This document shows, piece by piece, positions 43,617 to 52,638 of a stretch of DNA of 64,000 nt. The position numbers and the translations under genes are program-made. Source of the DNA: Bacillota bacterium (GTDB lineage Bacteria; Bacillota; Clostridia; Lachnospirales; Lachnospiraceae); the NCBI GenBank assembly GCA_023435645.1, contig JAEYRK010000098.1, positions 1 through 64,000 of the forward strand, given 5' to 3'. The stretch's first letter is position 1. Each line of letters begins with the position of its first letter. The notes beneath the pieces were generated by a model that made no database searches, was not told the origin of the DNA, and saw nothing but the letters and a program-made list of their open reading frames with translations.

Positions 43617-44285
43617 ATGATAAATGCTAGGGAGGTTTCCTTAAGATATCAGGATAAAACACTGGCCCTATCCGATGTGAACCTGGAGATAAGGCAGGGA
43701 GAACTGGTCTATATCACGGGCCCCAGTGGCTCAGGCAAAACAAGTCTGTTGAAGCTATTCCTGGGAATGGAGTATGCGACATCCGGTACGTTGACGGTCC
43801 TGGGGCAGAGAATGAGGAAGAGAGAGAGCAGAAGAATCCGTAAGCTTAGAAGAAAAATTGGTCCGGTTTTTCAGGAGTTTAAGCTGATCGAGGGAAGGAC
43901 AGCACTGGAGAATGTCATGACGGGGATGAGATTTCTTGGGGTCAGACCAAGAAGGATGAGGCTGGAAGCCTCTGCTGCCCTGGAGAAGGTTGGATTAGGA
44001 CATAAGAAATTCTCCCTGGTGGAGAAGCTCTCTTGGGGGGAGGCCCAGAGAGTAGCGATTGCAAGGGCAGTTGCCAGAAAACCCAAATTAATATTGGCTG
44101 ATGAGCCGACAGGCAATCTGGATCATGAGAATGCCTTACATATTTTAGAGCTCTTACGATCCTTTAAGGATACGGATACCACAGTTATCATTACGACCCA
44201 TGCGACCCATCTGATTGAAGAGGAACAGAATGCCACCTTCCTTCATGTGGATGGAGGTAAAATCACCGTAGAACGGAGGGACTGA
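43617..44285 (+). CDS. ftsE: FtsE-like ABC ATPase
   Basis: 222 residues: Walker A GPSGSGKTS, Q-loop VFQEFKLIEGRTALENV, Walker B LILADEPTGNLD, H-loop ITTHATHL. The signature is LSWGEAQRVAIARA instead of LSGGEQQR, an unusual Gly-to-Trp change in the LSGGQ motif that suggests altered ATPase coupling. GLRPRRMRL-like basic segments are also present. ATG 43617 is chosen because TGGAG lies 6 nt upstream; an in-frame ATG at 43605 is possible. The next gene, ftsX, starts 3 bp after the stop. FtsEX normally controls cell-wall hydrolases at division. Confidence 0.85.
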   Translation: MINAREVSLRYQDKTLALSDVNLEIRQGELVYITGPSGSGKTSLLKLFLGMEYATSGTLTVLGQRMRKRESRRIRKLRRKIGPVFQEFKLIEGRTALENVMTGMRFLGVRPRRMRLEASAALEKVGLGHKKFSLVEKLSWGEAQRVAIARAVARKPKLILADEPTGNLDHENALHILELLRSFKDTDTTVIITTHATHLIEEEQNATFLHVDGGKITVERRD

Positions 44286-44288
44286 CCG

Positions 44289-45182
44289 ATGAGAAGCGTT
44301 CTGTATAATCTAGGTTATTTTATCAGAGAGACCGGAAGGGTAATCCGAAGGAACCTGATTTCCAACCTGATCTCTATTTTGGGTACGGGCTTGATTTTAT
44401 TCCTACTGGGTATGGTATTTGTCGGAGGAGCCATCGGGAACAGATTGGTAAACATGCTGTCTAAGGAAGCTCAGATCAATGCCTACTATTCCTCTGAACT
44501 GACTGCAGACGGAGTGAAGCAGCTGAAGGATACGATCTTAAGCCTAGCGGGGGTTCGTGAGGTCCGACTGGTGGATCAGACGGAGGCACAGGAGAAGATG
44601 AAGGAGGTTCTTGGGGAAGAAGGAAGAATTCTTGAGCTCTTTGACCATAATCCCTTTGAGGCCTTCCTTGAGATTGGGATAGAGATTGAAGATTCGGAGG
44701 AGGTTTCGGATCAGATCTCCACCCTGGAGGGGATAGAGTATGTCAGAAATAATAAGGAGGTCCTTGGGCAGATCAAGGGGATCGCCAATGCTCTGACACT
44801 GCTTGGATATCTGGTCATGGTAGCCGTAGGGATTACCACTGTGATCATTTTATCCCATATGATTCGGCAGGGAATTTATAACAATAAGGAGCAGATCAAT
44901 ACCCTGCGCCTATTGGGAGCCCCAAATGCCTTTATCGGCCTGCCCTATCTATGGGTCGGACTGTTCCTAACCCTGATGGGGGGAATTATTTCTGCGGGAC
45001 TGATCATCCTTCTGATTAACGGTACCTATGAGCAAATCAAAGGAATGATTCCCTTCCTGCCCCTGCCGCCAAAGCAGGAGCTTATGACGCGGATGGTTAT
45101 TCTGCTCCCCAGTATCAGCCTGCTTCTGGGTTTCGTGGGAAGTCTGGTTGGATTATCCTCCATAAGGGATGGAGAGGGCTGA
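44289..45182 (+). CDS. ftsX: FtsX-like membrane protein
   Basis: 297 residues with four predicted helices: one at ~22-50, an extracytoplasmic domain (~55-165; INAYYSSELTADGVKQLKDTILSLAGVREVRLVDQTEAQEKM), then three helices from ~168. This topology, the ISILGTGLILFLLGMVFVGG first helix and the domain match FtsX. It forms a type VII ABC complex with the ATPase upstream and should bind the coiled-coil partner through the extracellular domain. The whole set is a single transcript. Whether this is the only FtsEX of the organism or a divergent second copy cannot be told here. Confidence 0.88.
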   Translation: MRSVLYNLGYFIRETGRVIRRNLISNLISILGTGLILFLLGMVFVGGAIGNRLVNMLSKEAQINAYYSSELTADGVKQLKDTILSLAGVREVRLVDQTEAQEKMKEVLGEEGRILELFDHNPFEAFLEIGIEIEDSEEVSDQISTLEGIEYVRNNKEVLGQIKGIANALTLLGYLVMVAVGITTVIILSHMIRQGIYNNKEQINTLRLLGAPNAFIGLPYLWVGLFLTLMGGIISAGLIILLINGTYEQIKGMIPFLPLPPKQELMTRMVILLPSISLLLGFVGSLVGLSSIRDGEG

Positions 45183-45304
45183 CAGAGGTATTTGTATTTT
45201 CATATATATAATTCATTGTTATTGTTCATATTATGATATATATTTTGATTGAGTAATTCATAATGAAGAACAGCATGAATATCATTTTGAGACGGAGGCG
45301 TAAC

Positions 45305-46330
45305 ATGTACAGCTTTGTGAATGATTATAGTGAGGGAGCGCATCCTCGGATTTTGGAAGCAATGCAAAGAAGCAATTTGGAACAGAATAAGGGTTATGGT
45401 ATGGACATCCATAGCACTGCAGCAAAGGACTATATCAGGGCTCTGCTTCAGAAGGAAAATGCAGAGATTCATCTGCTTCCGGGAGGAACACAGACGAATC
45501 TTTTGGTCATATCCTCCTTCCTGCGTCCCCATGAATGTGTGATTGCAGCAGATACTGGACATATCAATGTCCATGAGACCGGAGCCATAGAAGCTACCGG
45601 GCATAAGGTGGTTACCATGCCTGAACAGGAGGGTAAGCTTACTCCCGAGGCAATTCAGCAGGTATTGGATTATCATTCCGGGGAGCATATGGTGAAGCCG
45701 AAGATGGTTTATCTGTCCAATGCCACTGAATTAGGAACGATCTATACGAAGCAGGAGCTGACAAGGATCCATCTGCTTTGTAAGGAGAGAAAGCTGTACA
45801 TCTTCTTAGATGGAGCCAGAATCGGTACGGCTCTGACCAGTAAGGAGAATGACCTGACCCTTCCGGAGATTGCGGAGCTGGTGGATGTATTCTACATCGG
45901 TGGAACAAAAAATGGTGCACTGATCGGAGAAGCCCTATGCATTTTGCGGGAAGAGCTTAAGGAAGAATTCCGTTTTATGATTAAGCAGAGGGGAGCTATG
46001 CTTGCAAAGGGCTTTTTACTTGGAATTCAATTCGAGGAGCTATTTCGGGATGACCTTTATTTTACCCTGGCAGAGCATGCGAACCGGATGGCGGAAAGGA
46101 TCGCTACTACATTGAAGGAATGCCATATTGCATTTCAGGCTCCTCCGATTACCAATCAGCTGTTTCCGATCCTTCCGGATTCATTGATTCATGAGCTTAC
46201 CAAGGAATTCGATTTTCTTGTTATGGAACGACGGGATGAAACGCATAGCATCCTCCGTTTGGTAACCTCCTGGGCCACCACGGAGGAAAGTGTGGAGAGG
46301 CTATGCGAGTTTTTTAGAAAATATCAGTAA
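45305..46330 (+). CDS. Low-specificity L-threonine aldolase family protein (PLP)
   Basis: 341-residue PLP-dependent fold-type I lyase cleaving threonine/allo-threonine to glycine and acetaldehyde. Features: FVNDYSEGAHPRILEAM at the N-terminus, GTQTNLLVISSFL, IFLDGARIGTAL (PLP-binding Asp/Arg), and the Schiff-base Lys in YIGGTKNGALIGEA. ATG 45305 follows ACGGAGGCG; the open frame extends to 45263. Monocistronic or followed at 106 bp by the aldo/keto reductase. Confidence 0.9.
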   Translation: MYSFVNDYSEGAHPRILEAMQRSNLEQNKGYGMDIHSTAAKDYIRALLQKENAEIHLLPGGTQTNLLVISSFLRPHECVIAADTGHINVHETGAIEATGHKVVTMPEQEGKLTPEAIQQVLDYHSGEHMVKPKMVYLSNATELGTIYTKQELTRIHLLCKERKLYIFLDGARIGTALTSKENDLTLPEIAELVDVFYIGGTKNGALIGEALCILREELKEEFRFMIKQRGAMLAKGFLLGIQFEELFRDDLYFTLAEHANRMAERIATTLKECHIAFQAPPITNQLFPILPDSLIHELTKEFDFLVMERRDETHSILRLVTSWATTEESVERLCEFFRKYQ

Positions 46331-46435
46331 TCCGGATATCGAGCAAAGATAATGCCGTTTCCGAGAGAGAAGCAGGAAGGAATTATAATGCCGGTGATCT
46401 GTCCTTTCGCCAGGTATTATGCAGGAGGATAATAA

Positions 46436-47623
46436 ATGTTAACAAGGATCAATCCAAAGAACGGGGATAAGCTGTCCATCCTGGGCTTCGGCTGTATGAG
46501 ATTTCCGATGAAGGGAAATAGCATTGATGAACCCAGATCCATCGCACTGATTAGGGATTCCATCGAGAAGGGAATCAATTATTTTGATACAGCTTATTTT
46601 TATAACGGAGGAAAAAGCGAACCCCTTCTCGGTAAGGCATTGAGAGGGGGCTATCGGAAGCAGGTCCGTATCGCTACGAAGCTACCGCCCTTTATGGTTA
46701 GTAAGCTGGAGGGTGCGAAGAAGATTTTTGCAAATCAATTATCGAAGCTGGCTACCGATTATATCGACTATTACCTGCTTCATATGCTGACTGATAAAGC
46801 AACCTTTGACCGGATGGTAGCCATCGGTGTCATGGAATGGTTAGAGCAGCTCAAGGCAGAGGGTAGGATCTTAAATATCGGCTTCTCTTTTCATGGTTCC
46901 AAGATAGATTTTGAACAAATTCTTACTGCTTATCCCTGGGACTTCTGCCAAATTCAATATAATTACATGGACGAGCATAATCAGGCAACCAAAGCAGGTC
47001 TTCAACTGGCCTATTCCATGGGGATTCCCGTGATTGTCATGGAGCCTCTTCGAGGGGGACGCTTGGTGAATAACCTTCCGAAGGAGGTACGTGATACCTT
47101 TCAAGGCTATGCTTCGGACAGATCTCCAGCAGAGTGGGCGCTACGCTGGATCTGGAATCATCCGGAGGTAACCGTGGTTCTTTCAGGCATGAGTGATGAA
47201 GCACAGCTGAGTGAGAATGTAAGGATTGCTTCCGATGCACAGGCCGGCGCCCTGACAGAAGCGGAGCTTGAGGTCTTTGAACAGGTGAAGAGAGTCCTCC
47301 ATGAGAAGACTAAGATTCCATGTACCGCTTGCGGTTATTGCATGCCCTGTCCTTCTGGGGTCAATATTCCCGGTTGCTTTTCTGTCTATAACGATAAATA
47401 TCTCATGGGGGGAAAGGGAAGGCGACAATACCTACAGACCCTCGGTGTCCTCTCGAAGCAGCCTGCTTATGCCTCCATGTGTACGGAATGCGGTAAATGT
47501 GAAAAGCATTGTCCTCAGAATATCGAGATCAGGAAGCAATTAAAGCTAGTGAAGAAAGAGCTGGAGGGTTTCTTCTTTAAACCTGTGATCAAAATAGCTA
47601 GAAAAATTGCCAGAGTGAAATAA
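46436..47623 (+). CDS. Aldo/keto reductase with C-terminal ferredoxin-type 4Fe-4S domain
   Basis: 395 residues. The N-terminal ~285 form the AKR barrel: LGFGCMRFP, NYFDTAYFYNGGKSE (catalytic Asp/Tyr), KLPP (Lys), YYLLH (His). The last ~80 residues hold two clusters, CTACGYCMPCPSGVNIPGC and CTECGKCEKHCPQNI, each able to bind a 4Fe-4S centre. Such fusions are common in anaerobes; electron donor may be ferredoxin rather than NAD(P)H. GCAGGAGGATAA precedes the start; a terminator follows. Confidence 0.93.
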   Translation: MLTRINPKNGDKLSILGFGCMRFPMKGNSIDEPRSIALIRDSIEKGINYFDTAYFYNGGKSEPLLGKALRGGYRKQVRIATKLPPFMVSKLEGAKKIFANQLSKLATDYIDYYLLHMLTDKATFDRMVAIGVMEWLEQLKAEGRILNIGFSFHGSKIDFEQILTAYPWDFCQIQYNYMDEHNQATKAGLQLAYSMGIPVIVMEPLRGGRLVNNLPKEVRDTFQGYASDRSPAEWALRWIWNHPEVTVVLSGMSDEAQLSENVRIASDAQAGALTEAELEVFEQVKRVLHEKTKIPCTACGYCMPCPSGVNIPGCFSVYNDKYLMGGKGRRQYLQTLGVLSKQPAYASMCTECGKCEKHCPQNIEIRKQLKLVKKELEGFFFKPVIKIARKIARVK

Positions 47624-47664
47624 GATTACGAAGAGAAATAATTGAAGCCACTAAAAAGAAATCA

Positions 47665-47714
47665 TATCAGGGGGATCTGCATCCGAAGGAAGTTCAAGGC
47701 AGGTCCCCCTGATA
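47665..47714 (+). terminator. Rho-independent terminator after the aldo/keto reductase
   Basis: TATCAGGGGGA (47665-47675) pairs with TCCCCCTGATA (47704-47714), with CTGC/GCAG extending inward. No strong U-tract, so possibly bidirectional with the gene at 47745. Confidence 0.7.
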
Positions 47715-47744
47715 CTTAGGAAGCGATATTAGAATAGTTATAGT

Positions 47745-48098
47745 TTATAAATCCTTTTCCAGAACATTTCTGGCAACATACTTATGGAAGAACCATTCGC
47801 CAACCCCTATAAGAACCGCAGCTAAGAGGGCATCCCATCCGGAAATCAGCTCAGCATCAATCAGATAATTATACAGATAGACATTAAGAAAGACGATTCC
47901 CACATCTACAATAGTAGTAACCGTATTATTTGCAACGGAAAGAAGCAGCATATCACCGAGCACGTATGCAATTACTGTGACAGCTATGGACAGGTATAGA
48001 ATATTTCTGAAGGATAGATCGGTCAATAATCCAAGTACAAAGCTAAGAATCACAGCGATCATAACAAATTTTATCAATAATGCTTTAATTTGATTCAT
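47745..48098 (-). CDS. YndM-like (DUF2512) membrane protein
   Basis: 117-residue membrane protein with four hydrophobic helices (LIKFVMIAVILSFVLGLL; ILYLSIAVTVIAYVLGDMLLL; TIVDVGIVFLNVYLYNYLI; DALLAAVLIGVGEWFFHKYV). Length and pattern match the YndM/DUF2512 family of spore formers. Function unknown. The ribosome binding site lies in a 15-bp sequence that is duplicated upstream (48103-48117 and 48119-48133). Confidence 0.8.
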   Translation of the reverse strand: MNQIKALLIKFVMIAVILSFVLGLLTDLSFRNILYLSIAVTVIAYVLGDMLLLSVANNTVTTIVDVGIVFLNVYLYNYLIDAELISGWDALLAAVLIGVGEWFFHKYVARNVLEKDL

Positions 48099-48434
48099 AT
48101 GATAAACATCTCCTTATCTAAACATCTCCTTATTAATGAAAACGAATGATCAGGTGATCAAAAAACTACAGTAAACCCATAGGTTTGATACAACAGAGTA
48201 TATTCCGTTTATTCCTAATCATATTGTTCCAACGTATGGTTATTGTATACGGACAAAGTTGGTTTTGCTTGATGATAAAGCCTAATATACTGTAAATGTT
48301 TATACAAGCTGAACCGCTTGTAATTTGGCTTTCCTTGGGAGAATTATGACCGCTACTCATTTCTTTCTCATTGTTTTTTTTGAACAGATAGCGTAATATG
48401 AGTTAAGAGTACAAAGCGATGGAAGGTTTTTGGA
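48099..48434. other. Intergenic region with duplicated ribosome binding site
   Basis: 336 bp between divergent genes. The exact tandem TAAACATCTCCTTAT at 48103-48117 and 48119-48133 gives two AAGGAG sites on the minus strand in front of the YndM-like gene; the nearer one is at workable distance. Beyond that I see no hairpin, promoter or gene that I can support. Confidence 0.5.
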
Positions 48435-49337
48435 ATGGATATGCATATATTAGAGGATTGTTCTCTCTGTCCGAGAGAATGTCATGTGGATAGGACAAGG
48501 GGAGGGACAGGCCTTTGTGGCCGAACTGACGAGCTGATGGTTGCAAGAGCAGCGCTCCACGAATGGGAGGAGCCCTGCATCTCCGGTAAGAAGGGCTCAG
48601 GTACCGTATTCTTCTCCGGCTGTAGTTTAGGCTGTGTCTATTGCCAGAATAGAAGGCTTGCACAAGGTCTGTTGGGCAAGATTATTACTATAGAACGGCT
48701 TGCTAAGATATTCCTGGAGCTTCAGACGAAGGGAGCAGAGAATATCAATCTGGTCACTCCCACTCATTATGCCCCGCAGATTGTGAAGGCTGTTACTTTG
48801 GCAAAGAGAAACGGATTGGTCCTTCCTATTGTGTATAATAGTAGCGGCTATGAGAAGCTGGAAACCTTAAGGCTGTTGGAGGGAAGCATAGATATCTACC
48901 TGCCTGACTTGAAATACATGGATCCGAAACCGGCAATCCGCTATTCCGGCTGCGGAGATTATTTTGTAAGGGCTGCTTCTGCAATTGCAGAGATGGTCAG
49001 GCAAACAGGGGTTCCAATCTTTGATGGGAAGGGTATGTTGAAAAAGGGTGTGATTGTGAGGCATCTGACCCTGCCGGGGTATCTGGAGGATTCTAAGAGT
49101 ATCATCCGTTACCTTTATCATACCTATGGGGATGGCATTTTGATCAGTATCATGAACCAATATACTCCTCTGGAAGCTGTAAAGGATTATCCGGAAATCA
49201 ATCGTCCGATCACAGAGAAGGAATATGAGGAGTTAGTGGATTATGCCATAGAGCTTGGAGTTGAAAACGGCTATATCCAAGAAGGAGCTACTGCGTCTGA
49301 GAGCTTCATCCCGGAGTTTAATCAGGAAGGAGTATAA
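48435..49337 (+). CDS. Radical SAM protein, PflA-like activating-enzyme type
   Basis: 300 residues. An N-terminal cysteine segment, CSLCPRECHVDRTRGGTGLC, resembles that of AmmeMemoRadiSam/YqeV-like radical SAM proteins. The 4Fe-4S/SAM motif is SGCSLGCVYCQN (C-x3-C-x2-C) at about residues 63-71; VTPTHYAPQ, YNSSGYE and IDIYLPDLKYMD follow. It should generate a 5'-deoxyadenosyl radical, perhaps to activate a glycyl-radical enzyme, though none is adjacent. ATG 48435 or 48441 are possible starts; AAGGTTTTTGG is weak. Confidence 0.85.
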   Translation: MDMHILEDCSLCPRECHVDRTRGGTGLCGRTDELMVARAALHEWEEPCISGKKGSGTVFFSGCSLGCVYCQNRRLAQGLLGKIITIERLAKIFLELQTKGAENINLVTPTHYAPQIVKAVTLAKRNGLVLPIVYNSSGYEKLETLRLLEGSIDIYLPDLKYMDPKPAIRYSGCGDYFVRAASAIAEMVRQTGVPIFDGKGMLKKGVIVRHLTLPGYLEDSKSIIRYLYHTYGDGILISIMNQYTPLEAVKDYPEINRPITEKEYEELVDYAIELGVENGYIQEGATASESFIPEFNQEGV

Positions 49338-49393
49338 GTGCATAGCCTCAACCGGAATACTTAATACAAACCAATCCAAAGAAAGAATGGTAG

Positions 49394-50917
49394 ATGAGAA
49401 TGAGCGATAGGAATCAAAATACGAAGAAGAAGCATAGAAAGGGCAGCAAAGCGGAGATTTGGGAGGAGAATCAGGAAATCCTCAGGGTGGAAGCGGAATG
49501 GGAGCAGTTGAAGGGTACCCTGAAGGAAGCCAACAAAAAGGCAACAAATCAACCAGCAGCGGACAATAAGGCTACCGGTCAGAGGTCATTAGCCAAGAAG
49601 GCTTCTAATCAGAGGATACCAGCCAACAAGGCTACTGAACAGAGGACAAGCGCCAAGAAGCATTCTAACCAGAAGGTGACGGACAAGGCCGGGCGGACAC
49701 CTTCAATGGGCGCAAAGGGGAAGAGTAGCTCCGATCGGAGGGGACCCGGGTCTAGCACAAGGGGCTCGCAGGGCTGTCAGCATAGGAAGGACTGTGGGGG
49801 CTGCCAGGTTCTGCAACAGGAATATCCGGAGCATTTGAAGCAAAAGCAGAGACAGGTGGAAACACTACTAAAAAAGTACTGTCCTGTAGAGAGTATCATC
49901 GGTATGGAACATCCTTTTCATTACCGGAATAAGGTCCATGTGGTATTTGATCATGACCGCAAGGGTAATCCGATCTCCGGGGTATATGAAGAGGGAACCC
50001 ATAAGGTGATTCCTATAGACAGCTGTATGATTCATAATCAGAAGGCTGATGAGATCATTGTATCCATAAGGAATATGCTTAAATCCTTCAAGATCAAGAC
50101 TTATGACGAGGATACCGGGTATGGCTTATTACGGCATGTTCTGGTGAGAACCGGATTTAAAAGCGGAGAAATCATGGTGGTACTGGTATTGTCCTCACCG
50201 ATATTTCCTTCCAAGAATAATTTCATAAAGGCTCTGAGAGCACTGCATCCGGAGATTACTACAATTATCCTGAATGTCAATGATAAGGCCACCAGCATGG
50301 TCCTGGGAGAGAGAGAAATTGTGATCTACGGCAAGGGTTATATCGAGGACACCCTATGTGGTAAGCTATTTCGCATCTCTCCGAAATCCTTCTATCAGGT
50401 AAATCCCGTCCAAACGGAAGTGATCTATGGCAAAGCTATGGAATTTGCTGGGTTAACAGGTATGGAGACAGTGATAGATGCTTATTGCGGGATCGGAACC
50501 ATCAGCCTGATTGCTGCGGGGCATGCGAAGAAGGTCATAGGAGTGGAGCTGAATAAGGATGCCGTGAAGGATGCAATGAATAACGCCAAAAGAAATCAGA
50601 CTACTAATGTAGAATACTATGCTCAGGATGCAGGAGAATTCATGAGCAGTATGGCTGCAAGAGGTGAAACAGCTGATGTCGTATTCCTGGATCCCCCCAG
50701 AGCTGGCTGTGATGAGATATTCCTGAATTCTCTATGCCAGCTGAAGCCTGACCGTATCGTCTACATTTCCTGCAATCCGGTGACCCTGGAACGGGATCTT
50801 CAGTACCTTACCAGGAAGGGCTATCAAGCTAAGAAGGCGGTACCGGTGGACAACTTCCCCTGGACTTCCCACGTTGAGACAGTTGTACTTTTATCCAAGG
50901 AAAAGAAAAGGGCATAG
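49394..50917 (+). CDS. RlmD/RumA-type 23S rRNA (uracil-C5) methyltransferase with repetitive N-terminus
   Basis: 507 residues. Residues ~1-130 are a basic, low-complexity tail containing five degenerate 10-residue units based on KATNQR-xxAN. Next come the cysteines of a 4Fe-4S site (CQHRKDCGGCQ), a TRAM-less core, then the SAM domain with AYCGIGTISL (motif I), GVELNKDAV, FLDPPRAGCDE (motif IV) and YISCNPVTLERDL with the catalytic Cys. It should methylate U1939 or U747 of 23S rRNA. The basic tail could bind rRNA. AGGAATCAAA-type sequence near the start is poor, so the start is less certain. Confidence 0.88.
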   Translation: MRMSDRNQNTKKKHRKGSKAEIWEENQEILRVEAEWEQLKGTLKEANKKATNQPAADNKATGQRSLAKKASNQRIPANKATEQRTSAKKHSNQKVTDKAGRTPSMGAKGKSSSDRRGPGSSTRGSQGCQHRKDCGGCQVLQQEYPEHLKQKQRQVETLLKKYCPVESIIGMEHPFHYRNKVHVVFDHDRKGNPISGVYEEGTHKVIPIDSCMIHNQKADEIIVSIRNMLKSFKIKTYDEDTGYGLLRHVLVRTGFKSGEIMVVLVLSSPIFPSKNNFIKALRALHPEITTIILNVNDKATSMVLGEREIVIYGKGYIEDTLCGKLFRISPKSFYQVNPVQTEVIYGKAMEFAGLTGMETVIDAYCGIGTISLIAAGHAKKVIGVELNKDAVKDAMNNAKRNQTTNVEYYAQDAGEFMSSMAARGETADVVFLDPPRAGCDEIFLNSLCQLKPDRIVYISCNPVTLERDLQYLTRKGYQAKKAVPVDNFPWTSHVETVVLLSKEKKRA

Positions 50918-51032
50918 AATTTTCTCTATTGACTTGTGCTATTTAAGGCTCTAGCACCAATCCTGAAGAATGAAACTTAAGGCAAGAGAAATATTTGAAA
51001 GATGCAAGAAGATCGAGAAAGGTGGATATGAT

Positions 51033-51980
51033 ATGAAACTAACAAATCAACAGCTAAAGGAGATATATTGCGGAGCATATAGCATTTGCGAAACTGAGGA
51101 TGGATACTTACAATCTTTTCAGTATACACAGCAGCAAATGCAGTATTTTAAGGAAAGTAGTGAATTTTGGTATGACAGGTGTAAGGCCTCCAGCGCAAAA
51201 ACCCTTGAGTTTCGTACAAGAGCAACTCGATTTTCCTTGGAGTACAAAATCATATGGGTGGGGTCAGAGGACTCCATTGAGCTGGTAGTTGACGGGCTGA
51301 TAACAAAAATATATTATGTAAAGGATTTGCAGAAAGAGGGGAAGGTATCCTTTGAAATGCCTGATGGGGAAAAGAAGGTCATGGTATATTTGCCTGCTGA
51401 TGCGACCATTCTGATACGTAATTGCGAGATGAATGCGGACGTGTTTCCTGTGGAAAAAAAGGAGAAGGTCTTATGGCTGGGAGATTCCATAACACAGGGA
51501 TATGGTCCCTTACGCTCCGCACATACCTATGTAAGCGTGGCAAACCGCCTACTTAACTACGATATTATCAATCAGGGAATTGGCGGATACATCTACGATA
51601 AAAACGTGCTTGTGCATATGGAAGGTTATTCTCCTGATAAAATTATTGTGTCTTTGGGAACCAATCAATATGGAACAGAAAGTATGAAGGATATTGAAGA
51701 ATTTTACGAAAGATTATCAGAAGTTTATGGTGATCGGCCGGTACTTTGTATCACACCAATCTGGAGGGGGGATTCACCGGATGGATTCGAGACGCTTGCA
51801 AAGTTCTGCCAAAAGACGAAGGATATTTGTTCAAAGTATTCTAATATAACTGTTGTTGAGGGCTTTGGGCTCGTGCCTCATTTATCAGAATATTTTCTTG
51901 ACAATCTCCATCCCAATGCCCTTGGTTCTGAGATATATGGAAGAAACCTTGTGTTAGCAATACAGGAAGCGGGATTTTAA
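51033..51980 (+). CDS. SGNH/GDSL hydrolase, esterase
   Basis: 315 residues. The N-terminal ~130 form a beta-rich domain; the SGNH core begins at LWLGDSITQGYG (Ser ~ 146), with block II NQGIGGYIYD, block III SLGTNQYG and block V DNLHPNALGSEIYG with the Asp and His. A carbohydrate-esterase role (CE2-like architecture of beta-domain plus SGNH) is plausible. No signal peptide. ATG 51033 is chosen, AAAGGTGG upstream; the frame is open to 50970. Confidence 0.85.
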   Translation: MKLTNQQLKEIYCGAYSICETEDGYLQSFQYTQQQMQYFKESSEFWYDRCKASSAKTLEFRTRATRFSLEYKIIWVGSEDSIELVVDGLITKIYYVKDLQKEGKVSFEMPDGEKKVMVYLPADATILIRNCEMNADVFPVEKKEKVLWLGDSITQGYGPLRSAHTYVSVANRLLNYDIINQGIGGYIYDKNVLVHMEGYSPDKIIVSLGTNQYGTESMKDIEEFYERLSEVYGDRPVLCITPIWRGDSPDGFETLAKFCQKTKDICSKYSNITVVEGFGLVPHLSEYFLDNLHPNALGSEIYGRNLVLAIQEAGF

Positions 51981-52095
51981 GAGTTCTCCTATACCCCATA
52001 TACCCCTCTACCCATATACCCTCGGGCAGAATGTCCAAAGGGTGAACATAAAGACATCGTTCCTGAATCAATGGAAAGGATATGGACAATATAGA

Positions 52096-52542
52096 ATGAA
52101 AATTGTAAAAGTTAATGATAGCGATAAAACAAAATACATGGACCTGCTACTGATCGCAGATGAACAGGTAAGTATGATAGAAAAATATCTGTATCGCGGT
52201 GAAATGTTTGCCTTGTATGATGATGGTGTGAAAGCGCTTTGCGTAGTGACACAAGAGCAAGCCGGCGTTTATGAGATTAAGAATATAGTTACCGTTCCTG
52301 AATATCAACGGAAAGGATATGGACAGCAGCTAATCTCATATATTGTTGATACCTACAAAGAAGCTGGTAACGAGCTATATGTCGGAACAGGCGATAGCCC
52401 CATGACACTTCATTTCTATGAGAAATGCGGTTTCAAAAAATCACACATCGTGAAAAACTTTTTTATAGACAATTACGACCACCCGATGTATGAGGATGGA
52501 AAACAGCTGGTGGATATGATTTATTTGAAAAGACAACTATAA
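52096..52542 (+). CDS. GNAT family N-acetyltransferase
   Basis: 148 residues with the GNAT core: YEIKNIVTVPEYQRKGYGQQLISYIVDTYK, containing the acetyl-CoA loop Q-R-K-G-Y-G, then LYVGTGDSPMTLHFYEKCGFKKS. Acceptor unknown. ATG 52096 gives the usual family length, though AAAGGA is 14 nt upstream; the frame is open to 52042. Confidence 0.85.
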   Translation: MKIVKVNDSDKTKYMDLLLIADEQVSMIEKYLYRGEMFALYDDGVKALCVVTQEQAGVYEIKNIVTVPEYQRKGYGQQLISYIVDTYKEAGNELYVGTGDSPMTLHFYEKCGFKKSHIVKNFFIDNYDHPMYEDGKQLVDMIYLKRQL

Positions 52543-52638
52543 CAAGGTGCTATATGCCATGCATCGAGATCTTACATTTGCTCTATCACCGCAATCGGAT
52601 AAATTCATAATAGAATACTAAATAAAGAGGTGGCTTCA

